A stretch of DNA of 45,902 nucleotides from an uncultured Clostridia bacterium (GCA_947585865.1 CANPXH010000017.1:1-45902); one strand, 5' to 3'; shown: positions 21,976 to 31,431, numbered from the stretch's first letter. A program made the numbers and translations. The notes: a model not told the origin generated them from the letters alone.

Positions 21976-24036
21976 CTATCTTGTTTCGCTGTGTATTACC
22001 TCGCCGTTTACATAGACCTTGTATTCCGTATTGCCCTTTGTGGTGTCGGATACGCTGAAGGGGAAGTCCTCCTTGCTGTAGGTACCCTCTCTCACGACTC
22101 TTTCAACGCCGTCTTCAACGGCTGTTATCTTCAGAGTATTGCTGTCGCTTAAGCTGTCCTTATTGGGATTTACGGGTATACTTACGCTTCTTGACGTATC
22201 GGCTTGAGCCACCGTTTCCTCAGCAATGTCATTGTTTTCCGTATCCGTGTTTTTATTGCCGTCATCGTCAACAACGGGCTGAGTAACTATTTCCACAACG
22301 GGAGGCACGGATATCTGCGGCTGCGTTTCGGTCATGGGCTCTTCCGTATTCCTTCCTTTGCTCACTGTCAATGTTATACTGCTGCCCACGGATATTACAG
22401 AGCCCGGTTCTATGCCTTGGTCTATTATTTTGCCTTCCTCAACGGTGTCGCTGTAGCCCTCTATAAATTTGCCTACCAGACCCACTTCGTCAAGGAGAGC
22501 GGTCGCTTCTTCCTTCGTTTTGTCTCTGAGAAGGGGAACAGACACTTCTTCGTCAAGGCCGCCCTGGCTTACCTTTATCCTTATTCTTGTATCGGGGCCG
22601 ACCATTGTGCCTGCCTCCGGCGACTGTTCTATAACGGTGCCTACAGGCTTGTCGCTGTTTACATATTCCACATCGCTGTCCAGCATAAGTCCTTGCTTTG
22701 CAAGTATTTCTTCTGCCTTGGACTTTGACAGGTTTTCAAGAGAGGGCACCTGTATATCTCCGCCGCCTTGGCTTACATACAGTATGACAACGTCACCTTC
22801 GTTTATCCTTTCGCCCTTTTCGGGAGATTGTCTTGCAACTTCTCCCGCCTCAACGTCTTCTTCAAATATGTCCTTTCTTTCTACCGTGATGCCTTTTCTT
22901 TCGGCTCTTACGCAGGCCTTATCATAATCCATGCCTGTAAAATCAGGCACCTTTATGGTATCGCCGTAGAGAGTTTTGTTTATATATCCTCCGCCTATGG
23001 TGAAAGCAAGTATGAGCACTATTCCCGTAATAACGGCAGCGGCTATGACTTTTATTTCCTTGGAGCGGTAGCTTGCGTCATCATCGTCGTCAGGATCGTA
23101 TTCGTCTATGTCTTCTATATCTCCCGGCTCGTATTTTCTTGTTCCGTTTTCATCGGAGGAGATATGTTCGATATCATCATCGTCTATATCCTCCCATCTG
23201 AGCTTCTCTGCGCCTATGGATTTTTTAAGGTCGTTCATCATTTCTCTTGCGGTCTGGTATCTGTTTTTAGGCTCCTTTGAGCAAGCCTTTTTAATGATAT
23301 CGACTATCTCCAGGGAAACGTCGGGATTAATATTTCTGGGATCGGGTATAGGCGTTTTCAAGTGCTGCATCGCAAGATCGATAGGCGTTTCTCCGTCAAA
23401 GGGGAGCTTGCCTGTTACCATCTCATAAAGCACTATGCCCAAGGAATATATATCGCTTCTGTTATCCACATCCTCTCCCTTTGCCTGTTCGGGAGAAAAA
23501 TAGTGTATGGATCCCATATAGTCGTTTGCGGTGGAGGAAAGCTTTGCCGCCTTGGCGATACCGAAATCGGTGACCTTTGCTTCGCCTTCGTCTCCCACCC
23601 TTGTTATAAGTATGTTTTCGGGCTTTATATCCCTGTGCACTATGCCGTTCATATGGGCATGGTCAAGAGCTGAAGCTATCTGTATCGCTATTTCGGCGGA
23701 GTCTTCATTTGAAAACGGCGCTTTGTTGTATATAAGCTCCTTTAACGTAAAGCCGTCTATATACTCCATTACTATGTAGTATATATCCCCATCGTTTCCG
23801 ACATCGTATACACTCACTATGTTTGTGTTGGAAAGCTGTGCCGCAGCAATTGCCTCTGTGGAAAAGCGGGCAATAAAGTCATCGTCTGTTATAAATTCCT
23901 CTTTGAGCACTTTAAATGTAACGTCCCTGCCCAGCTTTATATCGGCAGCCTTATAGACTATTGCCATACCGCCTACGCCGATCTTTTCTTTTATTTTATA
24001 TCTGTTGTTTATAATACGATTTTTTTCCAATATCAT
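21976..24036 (-). CDS. prkC: PASTA-domain Ser/Thr protein kinase (PrkC/StkP type)
   Basis: A 686-residue membrane kinase that senses cell-wall fragments. The cytoplasmic kinase domain has GVGGMAIVY, the ATP-binding Lys in TFKVLKEEF, HRDIKPENIL near residue 134 and DFGIAKA near 155. An acidic juxtamembrane stretch leads to one membrane span near residue 335. Outside are three PASTA repeats, starting IKVPDFTGMDY, IQVPSLENLS and VSVPLLRDKT, and then a Thr/Asp-rich linker with a short C-terminal domain of unknown kind. The ATG at 24036 is preferred over 24042 because GGAGGA is then at proper distance. It overlaps its phosphatase gene. Confidence 0.95.
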   Translation of the reverse strand: MILEKNRIINNRYKIKEKIGVGGMAIVYKAADIKLGRDVTFKVLKEEFITDDDFIARFSTEAIAAAQLSNTNIVSVYDVGNDGDIYYIVMEYIDGFTLKELIYNKAPFSNEDSAEIAIQIASALDHAHMNGIVHRDIKPENILITRVGDEGEAKVTDFGIAKAAKLSSTANDYMGSIHYFSPEQAKGEDVDNRSDIYSLGIVLYEMVTGKLPFDGETPIDLAMQHLKTPIPDPRNINPDVSLEIVDIIKKACSKEPKNRYQTAREMMNDLKKSIGAEKLRWEDIDDDDIEHISSDENGTRKYEPGDIEDIDEYDPDDDDDASYRSKEIKVIAAAVITGIVLILAFTIGGGYINKTLYGDTIKVPDFTGMDYDKACVRAERKGITVERKDIFEEDVEAGEVARQSPEKGERINEGDVVILYVSQGGGDIQVPSLENLSKSKAEEILAKQGLMLDSDVEYVNSDKPVGTVIEQSPEAGTMVGPDTRIRIKVSQGGLDEEVSVPLLRDKTKEEATALLDEVGLVGKFIEGYSDTVEEGKIIDQGIEPGSVISVGSSITLTVSKGRNTEEPMTETQPQISVPPVVEIVTQPVVDDDGNKNTDTENNDIAEETVAQADTSRSVSIPVNPNKDSLSDSNTLKITAVEDGVERVVREGTYSKEDFPFSVSDTTKGNTEYKVYVNGEVIHSETR

Positions 24037-24776
24037 TGCCATTCCTCCATATCTATGAGAACAGCGGAGATATTATCCGATCCGCCTCTTTCGTTTGCCA
24101 GATCTATAAGAGCATTTACCCTGTCCTTGACGGTATCTTTGCGTGAGCATATTTCCAGTATATCCTCCTTGCTCAGCATATTGCTGAGACCGTCACTGCA
24201 CAAAAGCAGCTTGTCGCTTTCCTTTATATTCTTTATTATAAGTCCGTCTACCTTCACAAAGCTGTCTGTGCCTACGGCTCTTGTGATACAGCTTCTCTGG
24301 GGATGGACCTTTGCCTCTTCCTCAGTCATTTTGCCTGCTCTTACCATTTCGGCAACATATGAATGGTCGTTTGTCACCTGGGATATCTTGCCATTGGTGA
24401 TCCTGTAAAGCCTGGAATCTCCCACATGAGCCGCATACACTGTCGATCCCATTACGGTACAGGCCACAAGAGTGGTGCCCATATTGGAATACTCCTCATA
24501 TTCTCTGCTGAGGGTGTATATTGCATTGTTTGCAGCAGAGACCGCACCTATCATTATATCCAGGGCCTCGTCGCTCCCGTTTTCATTTTTATTCACATCG
24601 GCAACAAAGCTCTCTATTGCAGTGGTGCTGGCTACCTGTCCGGCCTTGTGTCCGCCCATACCGTCGGCAACTATATACAGATCGTTCAGGTTGCCCACGG
24701 CTTCATTGGACACAAATATGGAGTCTTCGTTATTAAGTCGCACTTTACCTACATGACTTTCGCCATATCCATACAT
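24033..24776 (-). CDS. PP2C-type Ser/Thr protein phosphatase (partner of the PASTA kinase)
   Basis: A 247-residue metal-dependent phosphatase that reverses PrkC phosphorylation, often named stp or prpC. Motifs: VRLNNEDSIF near residue 12, YIVADGMGGHKAG near 35, AHVGDSRLYRI near 118, LCSDGLSN near 193 and GGSDNISAV near 232. The start at 24776 is set by AGAGGTG six bases upstream and agrees with the family; the open frame extends 18 codons further but that part overlaps rlmN. It starts one base after the rlmN stop codon and overlaps the kinase start. Confidence 0.95.
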   Translation of the reverse strand: MYGYGESHVGKVRLNNEDSIFVSNEAVGNLNDLYIVADGMGGHKAGQVASTTAIESFVADVNKNENGSDEALDIMIGAVSAANNAIYTLSREYEEYSNMGTTLVACTVMGSTVYAAHVGDSRLYRITNGKISQVTNDHSYVAEMVRAGKMTEEEAKVHPQRSCITRAVGTDSFVKVDGLIIKNIKESDKLLLCSDGLSNMLSKEDILEICSRKDTVKDRVNALIDLANERGGSDNISAVLIDMEEWQ

Positions 24777-24777
24777 T

Positions 24778-25821
24778 TTAAACACCTCTGTTTTCTTTAT
24801 ATCTCTTTCTGAGTTGTCCGCAGGCGGCATTTATATCGCTGCCCAGCTTGCGGCGTATTGTCGTTTCTATTCCTTTGTCGGTGAGTACCTGTGCAAATTC
24901 CCTGATGTTTTTTTCGCTGCTTCTTGTATAGTTGTTTTCCGCCACATCGTTTACAGGGATAAGATTGACATGACACATCATCCCCTTTAAGCGGGAGGCA
25001 AGCTCACGGGCATTTTCGCTGCTGTCGTTCACGCCCTTTATAAGAGCGTATTCAAACGTAACTCTTCGCTTTGTGGTATCGGCATAGTATTTGGCTGCCT
25101 TAAGCACGGAATCAAAGCTGTATTTATGCGCTATAGGCATTGTCCTTTGCCTTATCTCATCATTGGGAGCGTGAAGGGATATCGCCAGGGTTATCTGCAG
25201 TTTTTTTTCTGCAAGCTCATATATCTTGTCGGCCAGTCCGCAGGTGGAAAGTGTGATATGCCTGTGACTCAGGTTATTGCCTGTGTCGCTGTGTATTATT
25301 TCCAAAAACCTCAGCACATTGTCAATGTTGTCAAGAGGCTCGCCGCTTCCCATCATAACTACATTTGAGACTCTTTCCCCTGTATCCTTCTGTATCTTGT
25401 ATATCTGCTGCGCCATTTCCCCCGGGGTCAGATCTCTTTCCAGCCCGCCTATGGCGGAGGCGCAAAATGTACAGCCCATGCGGCAGCCCGCCTGAGAGCT
25501 TATACATACCGCATTGCCGTAGGAATATCTCATGAGCACGCTTTCTATAAGTATGCCGTCTCCTATGTCGAAAAGATACTTAATTGTATTATCCTCCATT
25601 GAAGAGAATTTTTCAACTGTTTTTATATTATTTAATGTAAATTTAATTTTTAAGCGTTCTCTCAGATCCTTTGAAATGTCGGTCATATCATCTATGTTTT
25701 CGGCATATTTCATATGGAGCCAAGAAAATATTTGTTTTCCACGATAGGGCTTTTCGCCCATATCCTCAAGCTCTGCGCAAAGCTCATCCAATGTAAGTGA
25801 ACGCAAATCCTTTTTATCCAT
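24778..25821 (-). CDS. rlmN: 23S rRNA (A2503)-C2 methyltransferase, radical SAM
   Basis: A 347-residue radical SAM enzyme that methylates A2503 of 23S rRNA and A37 of some tRNAs. The [4Fe-4S] motif is GCRMGCTFCAS near residue 117. SQAGC precedes it, MGSGEPLDN follows near 155, and the second catalytic Cys is in the C-terminal SDINAACGQL. The N-terminal YRGKQIFSWLH is typical. Normal length. RBS GAGGAG; overlaps the end of rsmB by eight bases. Confidence 0.96.
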   Translation of the reverse strand: MDKKDLRSLTLDELCAELEDMGEKPYRGKQIFSWLHMKYAENIDDMTDISKDLRERLKIKFTLNNIKTVEKFSSMEDNTIKYLFDIGDGILIESVLMRYSYGNAVCISSQAGCRMGCTFCASAIGGLERDLTPGEMAQQIYKIQKDTGERVSNVVMMGSGEPLDNIDNVLRFLEIIHSDTGNNLSHRHITLSTCGLADKIYELAEKKLQITLAISLHAPNDEIRQRTMPIAHKYSFDSVLKAAKYYADTTKRRVTFEYALIKGVNDSSENARELASRLKGMMCHVNLIPVNDVAENNYTRSSEKNIREFAQVLTDKGIETTIRRKLGSDINAACGQLRKRYKENRGV

Positions 25822-27127
25822 TTTTTCTCCTCAGTCTGGCTATGAAAAATCCGTCTGTATTGTCTTTGCAAGGCAGCAGTTGTATATACCCCTCGGCACC
25901 TCGGCCGGGAAGCCCTGTTATTTCTTCAAGTTCAAAATCAAAGTTTTCACAGAACCATCTTACATTGTCTATGTTTTCCTTGTGGGATATGGTGCAGGTG
26001 GAGTAAAGAAGTATACCGTTTTTGGCAACGCTTTTTTCTGCGGCGGCCAGTATTTTTCTCTGTATTTTCACAAGCTCGTCTATGTCTTCCATGCTTTTGT
26101 TGTATTTTATATCGGGCTTTTTCCTCACAAGGCCGAGCCCTGAGCAGGGTGCATCTGCCACAACATAGTCCGCCGCAGTGTCGGCGTCGGGCACGGAGGC
26201 GTCTCTCAGCTCGGTTTTTATACAGCTTAAGCCAAGCCTTTTGGCGCCCTCATCCATAAGCTTTATTTTGTGCTCATATATATCTCTTGATATCACAAGC
26301 CCGGTATCATCCATGGCTTCGGCTATGGCAAAGCTTTTGCCGCCGGGAGCCGCACACACGTCAAGCACCGTGCTGCCCTTTTTAGGCGCAAGAGCCTTTA
26401 CCGCCATAAGCGAGCTTTCGTCTATCACATGGAAGAGCCCTTTTTTGTAAGCATTGCTTTCGGAAATATTGTTTGTCCTATATAAATATAAGCTGTTGTC
26501 CAGCAAAGTATTACTTTCGATTTTAATTCCTTCGGCTCTCAGATCGGCGGCAAGCATATCCTTGCTTGTCCTAAGCGTGTTCACACATATGCTCATATGC
26601 GGAGGCATATTGTTTGCGATACATATTTTTTCAACTGTTTCATAGCTCATTTCCTCAAGCCAGTATTCTATTATATGGCGGGGATATGAGTATTTGACGG
26701 AAAGATATTCCGTTTTGTCCTTTGGATATGTTATGCCTTCTTTATTTTTTGCAACGGAGCGCAGCACGCCGTTCACAAAGCCGGAAAGGGTGGCAAAGCC
26801 TCTTTTCTTTGTAAGCTTTACAGCCTCGTTGCAGGCGGCGCTTACAGGCACCTTGTCCATATACATTATCTGATAGACTCCCACTCTTATATTACAGAGT
26901 ATGAAAGACTTCATTTTTTTTACAGGCGTCTTTGAAAATTTATCGATAATATAGTCTATGTTTATTAAATTTCTCAGGGTGCCGTTTACAAGCTCTGTTA
27001 TAAATGCCTTTTGCACTCCGGTCATATCGCTGTGCTTGTTCAGCGTTTTGTTGAGGATTATATTGTTATAGGCGCCCTCTTCCAAAATATCCGCAAGCAC
27101 AAAAACGGCAATTTCTCTCTCATTCAT
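25814..27127 (-). CDS. rsmB: 16S rRNA (cytosine-967-C5)-methyltransferase
   Basis: A 437-residue enzyme with an N-terminal NusB-like RNA-binding domain (residues 1-130) and a C-terminal Rossmann methyltransferase. SAM-binding VLDVCAAPGGKS, active-site Cys in DAPCSGLGLVRKKPDI and second Cys in LLYSTCTISHKEN are visible. The start at 27127 has GGAG seven bases upstream; 12 extra codons are open beyond it but without a ribosome site. It is the first gene of the minus-strand operon here. The def-fmt genes that often precede it in Firmicutes are absent; plsC is divergent instead. Confidence 0.95.
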   Translation of the reverse strand: MNEREIAVFVLADILEEGAYNNIILNKTLNKHSDMTGVQKAFITELVNGTLRNLINIDYIIDKFSKTPVKKMKSFILCNIRVGVYQIMYMDKVPVSAACNEAVKLTKKRGFATLSGFVNGVLRSVAKNKEGITYPKDKTEYLSVKYSYPRHIIEYWLEEMSYETVEKICIANNMPPHMSICVNTLRTSKDMLAADLRAEGIKIESNTLLDNSLYLYRTNNISESNAYKKGLFHVIDESSLMAVKALAPKKGSTVLDVCAAPGGKSFAIAEAMDDTGLVISRDIYEHKIKLMDEGAKRLGLSCIKTELRDASVPDADTAADYVVADAPCSGLGLVRKKPDIKYNKSMEDIDELVKIQRKILAAAEKSVAKNGILLYSTCTISHKENIDNVRWFCENFDFELEEITGLPGRGAEGYIQLLPCKDNTDGFFIARLRRKNG

Positions 27128-27245
27128 AATTTTGCTCCAAAAAAAACTTTTATTTTTGTTCAAAATATTGTATAATCATATATATAGTTTAACATATTTT
27201 TCCGATTTTCCAAAGAGTTTTTTTTATATTCAAGGAGATGTTCAT

Positions 27246-27980
27246 ATGTTTAGAACGATCAAATGGTATCTGAGGTTTGTTCTTTCCCTTGCTTTACACA
27301 ACGGTGAGCTGAAAAAAGCCGACAAAATGCTGGCTCTCGGCAAAAATCAGGAGTATGAGGATTTTGTATATTCCATGGTCACAGGCTGGGCAAAGGACAG
27401 GATGTCCGATTGCGGAGCAAAAGTAAACGTATACGGCATTGAAAATTTGCCCAAGGAAAACGGTATGCTTTTTGTATGCAATCATCAAAGCAATTTCGAT
27501 ATACTTTTGCTTTTGTCCTATATCCCTGTGCCAAAGGGATTCATAGCCAAGATAGAGCTGGGCAGGTTCCCTTGGGTCAATCAGTGGATGAAGAGGATAC
27601 ACTGTCTTTTTATGGACAGAGACGATATTAAGCAGTCCGCACAAACAATAGTCGAAGGTATAAAACAACTTAAAAACGGTATAAATATGGTTATATTCCC
27701 CGAGGGCAGAAGAAGCAAGACAGGGCGGATAGGCGATTTCAAGGCAGGCAGCTTCAAGCTTGCGACCAAGGCAAAAAAGCCTATAGTTCCCGTTACCATA
27801 GACGGCACTATGAATATAATGGAGGGCAATCACTATATCATCAAGCCGGGAACCGTCAATCTCTATATACACCCGCCTATAGAGACCGCACTTATGACAA
27901 AGGAGGAGGCAGCCGAGCTTCCCAAAAGGGTGAAAGGCATAATAGAGGCGGATATGCCTTATATGAAAAATACCAAGTGA
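27246..27980 (+). CDS. plsC: 1-acyl-sn-glycerol-3-phosphate acyltransferase
   Basis: A 244-residue membrane-associated acyltransferase of phospholipid synthesis. The catalytic NHQSNFDIL near residue 79 is the NHxxxxD motif, and FPEGRRSKTG near 155 is the glycerol-phosphate-binding motif; KKPIVPVTIDG near 178 is also conserved. The ATG at 27246 is preceded by CAAGGAGATG. An open frame back to 27132 lacks a good start. The gene is divergent from rsmB with about 120 bases between them, where both promoters must lie. Confidence 0.92.
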   Translation: MFRTIKWYLRFVLSLALHNGELKKADKMLALGKNQEYEDFVYSMVTGWAKDRMSDCGAKVNVYGIENLPKENGMLFVCNHQSNFDILLLLSYIPVPKGFIAKIELGRFPWVNQWMKRIHCLFMDRDDIKQSAQTIVEGIKQLKNGINMVIFPEGRRSKTGRIGDFKAGSFKLATKAKKPIVPVTIDGTMNIMEGNHYIIKPGTVNLYIHPPIETALMTKEEAAELPKRVKGIIEADMPYMKNTK

Positions 27981-28084
27981 TACGGCTCGTATCGTTTGCC
28001 TAAAATGTATGCCATGAGCATACAGCCAAGGCGCAGCAGGGATATCATTGATTTTCAAAATATATTTTAAAGGAGGATATTTTT

Positions 28085-28699
28085 ATGAAGGAAGAAAAAA
28101 TGAGTATTTTAAAAATGCTTGATGAAGGCAAGATAACAGCCGATGAGGCGGTCAAGCTTATGGAGGCGGTATCGGCAGGCGGCGACAAGACTTTTGCTAT
28201 GATGAAGGAAAAGCTGAGTTCCTTTGCAAGCAATGCAAAGCCTGTTGTTAAGAAGGCTGCCGGAGTTGCCAAGGAGGTAACGGGCGCTGCTGCCGATGCC
28301 GCAAAAAAGTCTGTGGACATTATAGGCACAAAGATAACGGAAATAAAGAACAGACCACGCAAGGCTGATTTTGAAGGTGATGTTGTTGTAGAGCCTACGC
28401 ATAATGAGGGCAATGAGCCGGAGGACATTACAGACAAGGTGGAAATAGTTGAAGAAAAGGTCGGCGAGGCAGTTAAGTCTGCCGAAGATAAGGCCGAGGA
28501 GATCGCAAAGGAGGCAAAGGGTAAGGCTCAAAAGGCTGCCAAGACCGCCGAAGATATGGCCGAGGAGATCGCAAAGGAAGCAAAGGATAAAGCCGAAGAA
28601 TTAAAGAAAAAGGCGGAAGAGGCTTCCGAAAGCGTAAAGGAAAAGGCAGAAGATACTTTGAATAAGGTAAAGGAAAAGACCGAAAAGGCCTCCGAATGA
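28085..28699 (+). CDS. SHOCT-like N-terminal domain with LEA-like helical repeats
   Basis: A 204-residue soluble protein. Residues 1-32 (MSILKMLDEGKITADEAVKLM) match the short SHOCT-like helical hairpin found at the start of LiaX/DUF2089-type stress proteins. From about residue 45 the protein is very rich in Ala, Lys and Glu, with 11-residue-type helical repeats (AEEIAKEAKGKAQKAAKTAE, AEEIAKEAKDKAEELKKKAE) like LEA or plant-type desiccation proteins. Such regions are often disordered until bound or dried. Role in stress or envelope protection is inference. RBS AAAGGAGGA. A hairpin at 28709-28735 follows. Confidence 0.7.
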   Translation: MKEEKMSILKMLDEGKITADEAVKLMEAVSAGGDKTFAMMKEKLSSFASNAKPVVKKAAGVAKEVTGAAADAAKKSVDIIGTKITEIKNRPRKADFEGDVVVEPTHNEGNEPEDITDKVEIVEEKVGEAVKSAEDKAEEIAKEAKGKAQKAAKTAEDMAEEIAKEAKDKAEELKKKAEEASESVKEKAEDTLNKVKEKTEKASE

Positions 28700-28708
28700 T
28701 ATGACAAA

Positions 28709-28735
28709 AAATCCCCGCTTTTTAAGCGGGGATTT
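28709..28735. terminator. Stem-loop terminator between convergent genes
   Basis: AAATCCCCGCTT pairs with AAGCGGGGATTT around a three-base loop. The T run is short, but the A/T ends suit both directions, between the LEA-like gene and the antiporter gene. Confidence 0.65.
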
Positions 28736-28789
28736 CAGCGTGTATTTAAGCCGCAGACCTTGATACACAGAAGGGCAGTATCATATTTA

Positions 28790-29773
28790 TTACATAAATG
28801 AAGGAAGCATACCGTAGTTTCTTGCTATGATGTAGGCCGTATATATCACATACATAAGTATCATAAAAGCGCCTATGCCCTTGCCGACAGTGCTCTTTTT
28901 AAGTATTATGGCGAGAACTATGAGATTAACTATGACAAGCAGGCACACATCTATAACGGAGTCGAAGTTCACAACTATATTGTGAACGGCAGATGAAATA
29001 CCCAGCACAAGAAGAATATTGAAAATGTTTGAGCCTACTACATTGCCAAGGGCAAGGTCGGCTTCGTTTTTCTTGGCCGCAACTATGCTTGTAACGAGTT
29101 CGGGCAAAGACGTGCCTATGGCAACTATAGTAAGACCTATAAGTGTGTTGCTCATACCGAATGCCTTTGCAATGAGCTTTGCGTTTTCCACAACAAGGTC
29201 GCCGCCTATAACAACACCTGCAAGACCTATAAGTATAAGAAGTATGCTGACAGGAAGGGAACGCTGCTTTATTTCATCTTCTTCATCCGTATCCATACCT
29301 GCTGCTCTTGCCGCAAGGGTAGATTTTATGAGCATTATAAGATAAGCTGCAAAGAATATGAGCATCAGTATGCCGCACCAGTTGGAAAGCCCGGGATCGC
29401 CGCTTATAAACTTTCCTGCCAAAAGCGATATAAGCAAAAGCACCGTTGCAAGTATTGAGATAGGGTAATCCTTTTTTATAAGATCCTTTGTAATGTTTAC
29501 AGGCTGCATGAGAGCACATACGCCTACTACCACCAGGAGATTAAAGAAATTGGAGCCTACAACATTGCTTACGGCTATTTCGTTTGCACCCTTGAATGCC
29601 GCTGAAATACTGACTGCCGTTTCGGGGGCGGATGTTCCCATTGCCACTATGGTAAGTCCGATTATTATTGAAGGCACCTTCAGTATCTTTGCTATAGAAC
29701 TGCTGCCATCCACAAAGAAGTCGGCGCCCTTTATAAGACAAACAAAACCTACGATCAACCATAAATACATCAT
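28790..29773 (-). CDS. CaCA-family cation antiporter (calcium/sodium antiporter, YrbG type)
   Basis: A 327-residue membrane protein with ten or so spans and two alpha-repeats, each with its signature: GTSAPETAVSISAAF near residue 48 and GTSLPELVTSIVAA near 217; GSNFFNLLVVVG and GSNIFNILLVLG are the matching second halves. The family exchanges Ca2+ or other divalent cations for Na+ or H+. A yybP-ykoY Mn2+ riboswitch precedes the gene, so export of Mn2+ is the more likely job here. RBS TGGAGGA nine bases before the ATG. Confidence 0.92.
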   Translation of the reverse strand: MMYLWLIVGFVCLIKGADFFVDGSSSIAKILKVPSIIIGLTIVAMGTSAPETAVSISAAFKGANEIAVSNVVGSNFFNLLVVVGVCALMQPVNITKDLIKKDYPISILATVLLLISLLAGKFISGDPGLSNWCGILMLIFFAAYLIMLIKSTLAARAAGMDTDEEDEIKQRSLPVSILLILIGLAGVVIGGDLVVENAKLIAKAFGMSNTLIGLTIVAIGTSLPELVTSIVAAKKNEADLALGNVVGSNIFNILLVLGISSAVHNIVVNFDSVIDVCLLVIVNLIVLAIILKKSTVGKGIGAFMILMYVIYTAYIIARNYGMLPSFM

Positions 29774-29789
29774 TTGTAATATCCTCCAT

Positions 29790-29935
29790 AAAAAAAATTA
29801 AGACCTTTACTGCATCACAAGGATACAGTAAAAGTCTTGCTTCCTAAGATACGTACCGGGGTATGCATTTCCCGTATTGACGATAGCGTATATACCTGCT
29901 TGCAGATATAAGCTACTCCCTCTTACTTGATTCAA
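29790..29935 (-). promoter_or_regulatory. yybP-ykoY manganese riboswitch with terminator
   Basis: Read on the minus strand, the conserved elements come in order: AGGGAGTAGC at 29921-29912, GTCAATACG at 29881-29873, CCGGTACG near 29858-29851, and AGCAAGAC at 29841-29834. The 3' aptamer strand CTTTTACT pairs with AGTAAGAG at the 5' end, as P1. The same bases also belong to a terminator, with stem arms at 29826-29837 and 29801-29812 followed by a T run at 29799-29790. Mn2+ binding would hold P1 and turn the antiporter on. Confidence 0.9.
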
Positions 29936-29967
29936 GTATATATTATAAATACATAATTTGTCAATAC

Positions 29968-31431
29968 TTATTTTAATTTATTTTTCACAAATTCTTCAAT
30001 AGCATCCCTGTCTATAACGGACTTGTGTATGATCTCTCTTTTGTCTATACCCTTTATGGGAGCGGGGATAGGTGTTTTGCTTATCTCGCTCAGAGCTTCC
30101 AAAGCCTTGAAGGGGTCGATATCATCATACTTGCCGTCTATGGCTTTCAAAACATCCTTTGCAAACTTGTACGGGCTTGCGGTGGATATTATAACATTAG
30201 GCGTTTTGTCGCCTGTCTCTGCCAAATACTTGTCATAAGCGGCCTTTGCAACGGCTGTGTGTGTATCCATAACATAGCCTGTCTCTTCAAAAAGACTGCG
30301 TATTGCCTTAAATGTTTCGGGTATCGTGGCAAATTCTCCTATAAATTCATTGTCAATATTAAATTCATACTTGCCGCCCTTTGAAAGCTGAGACATAACA
30401 GTCTTTGTCTTTTCGCTGCCGCTTAGGTGATAAAGCAGCCTTTCAAGATTAGAGGAGATAAGTATATCCATTGAAGGAGATACGGTAACTATGAAATCTC
30501 TGTTTATGTCGTAAACGCCTGTTCTGAAAAAGTCGTAAAGCACCTTGTTGTCGTTTGAAGCACATATAAGCTTGTTTACGGGAAGGCCCATTTTCATTGC
30601 ATAGTATCCTGCCAATATATTGCCGAAATTGCCTGTGGGCACGGTAAAGTTTATTTTTTCGCCCATATTCAGTTTTCCTGCCTTCACCATTTGGGCATAA
30701 GCGTAGAAATAATAAACTATCTGTGGCGCAAGGCGGCCTATATTGATGGAGTTGGCTGATGAAAATACATAGCCTTTTTTCTTGAGCTCCGCCTTAAGGG
30801 CATTATCGGTAAATGTCTTTTTAACGGCGGCCTGAGCATCGTCAAAGTTGCCCCTTATGCCTGCAACACAGGTATTCCCGCCCTGCTGAGTCACCATTTG
30901 CGCCTTTTGTACGGCGGAGACTCCGTCTTCGGGGAAGAACACTATTATCTGAGTGCCTTCAACGTCTGCAAAGCCTTCAAGAGCAGCCTTGCCTGTATCG
31001 CCGCTTGTGGCGGTAAGTATGACTATCTCTTCCTTTACGCCGTTTTTAACAGCGGCAGTTTTGAGCAGATAGGGCAATATTGAAAGAGCCATGTCCTTAA
31101 AGGCAATAGTTTTGCCGTGGAAAAGCTCCAAAAAATTATTTTCTCCGGGAGTCGCAAGAGGAGCTATGAGCTCGGTATCAAACTTATCGTCATAGGCGGA
31201 ATCGATACAGTGCTTCAATTCCTCCTCGGTGTAGTCGGTCAGCACAGACTTCAATACCTCATATGCCAGCTCCCTGTAGCTCCAGTGGGTTATTTTCTCC
31301 AGCGGGAAATCTATTTCAGGCATAGTTTCGGGCACATAAAGTCCGCCGTCATCGGCAATACCCTTTACTATGGCTTGGCTTGCGCTTACGAGATCCTTAT
31401 CGCCTCTTGTGCTTTTAAACATTATATCCAT
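29968..31431 (-). CDS. thrC: Threonine synthase
   Basis: A 487-residue PLP enzyme that makes threonine from O-phosphohomoserine. It is of the longer class: the N-terminal domain GIADDGGLYVPE, the PLP Lys in GKTIAFKDMALSILPY near residue 107, TSGDTGKAALEG near 143, and VPTGNFGNILAGYYA near 258. Motifs and length fit the family. The ATG at 31431 is chosen because GGAG lies eight bases before it; a GTG at 31440 is in frame but too close to that site. No T-box or clear leader structure was found upstream. Confidence 0.95.
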   Translation of the reverse strand: MDIMFKSTRGDKDLVSASQAIVKGIADDGGLYVPETMPEIDFPLEKITHWSYRELAYEVLKSVLTDYTEEELKHCIDSAYDDKFDTELIAPLATPGENNFLELFHGKTIAFKDMALSILPYLLKTAAVKNGVKEEIVILTATSGDTGKAALEGFADVEGTQIIVFFPEDGVSAVQKAQMVTQQGGNTCVAGIRGNFDDAQAAVKKTFTDNALKAELKKKGYVFSSANSINIGRLAPQIVYYFYAYAQMVKAGKLNMGEKINFTVPTGNFGNILAGYYAMKMGLPVNKLICASNDNKVLYDFFRTGVYDINRDFIVTVSPSMDILISSNLERLLYHLSGSEKTKTVMSQLSKGGKYEFNIDNEFIGEFATIPETFKAIRSLFEETGYVMDTHTAVAKAAYDKYLAETGDKTPNVIISTASPYKFAKDVLKAIDGKYDDIDPFKALEALSEISKTPIPAPIKGIDKREIIHKSVIDRDAIEEFVKNKLK

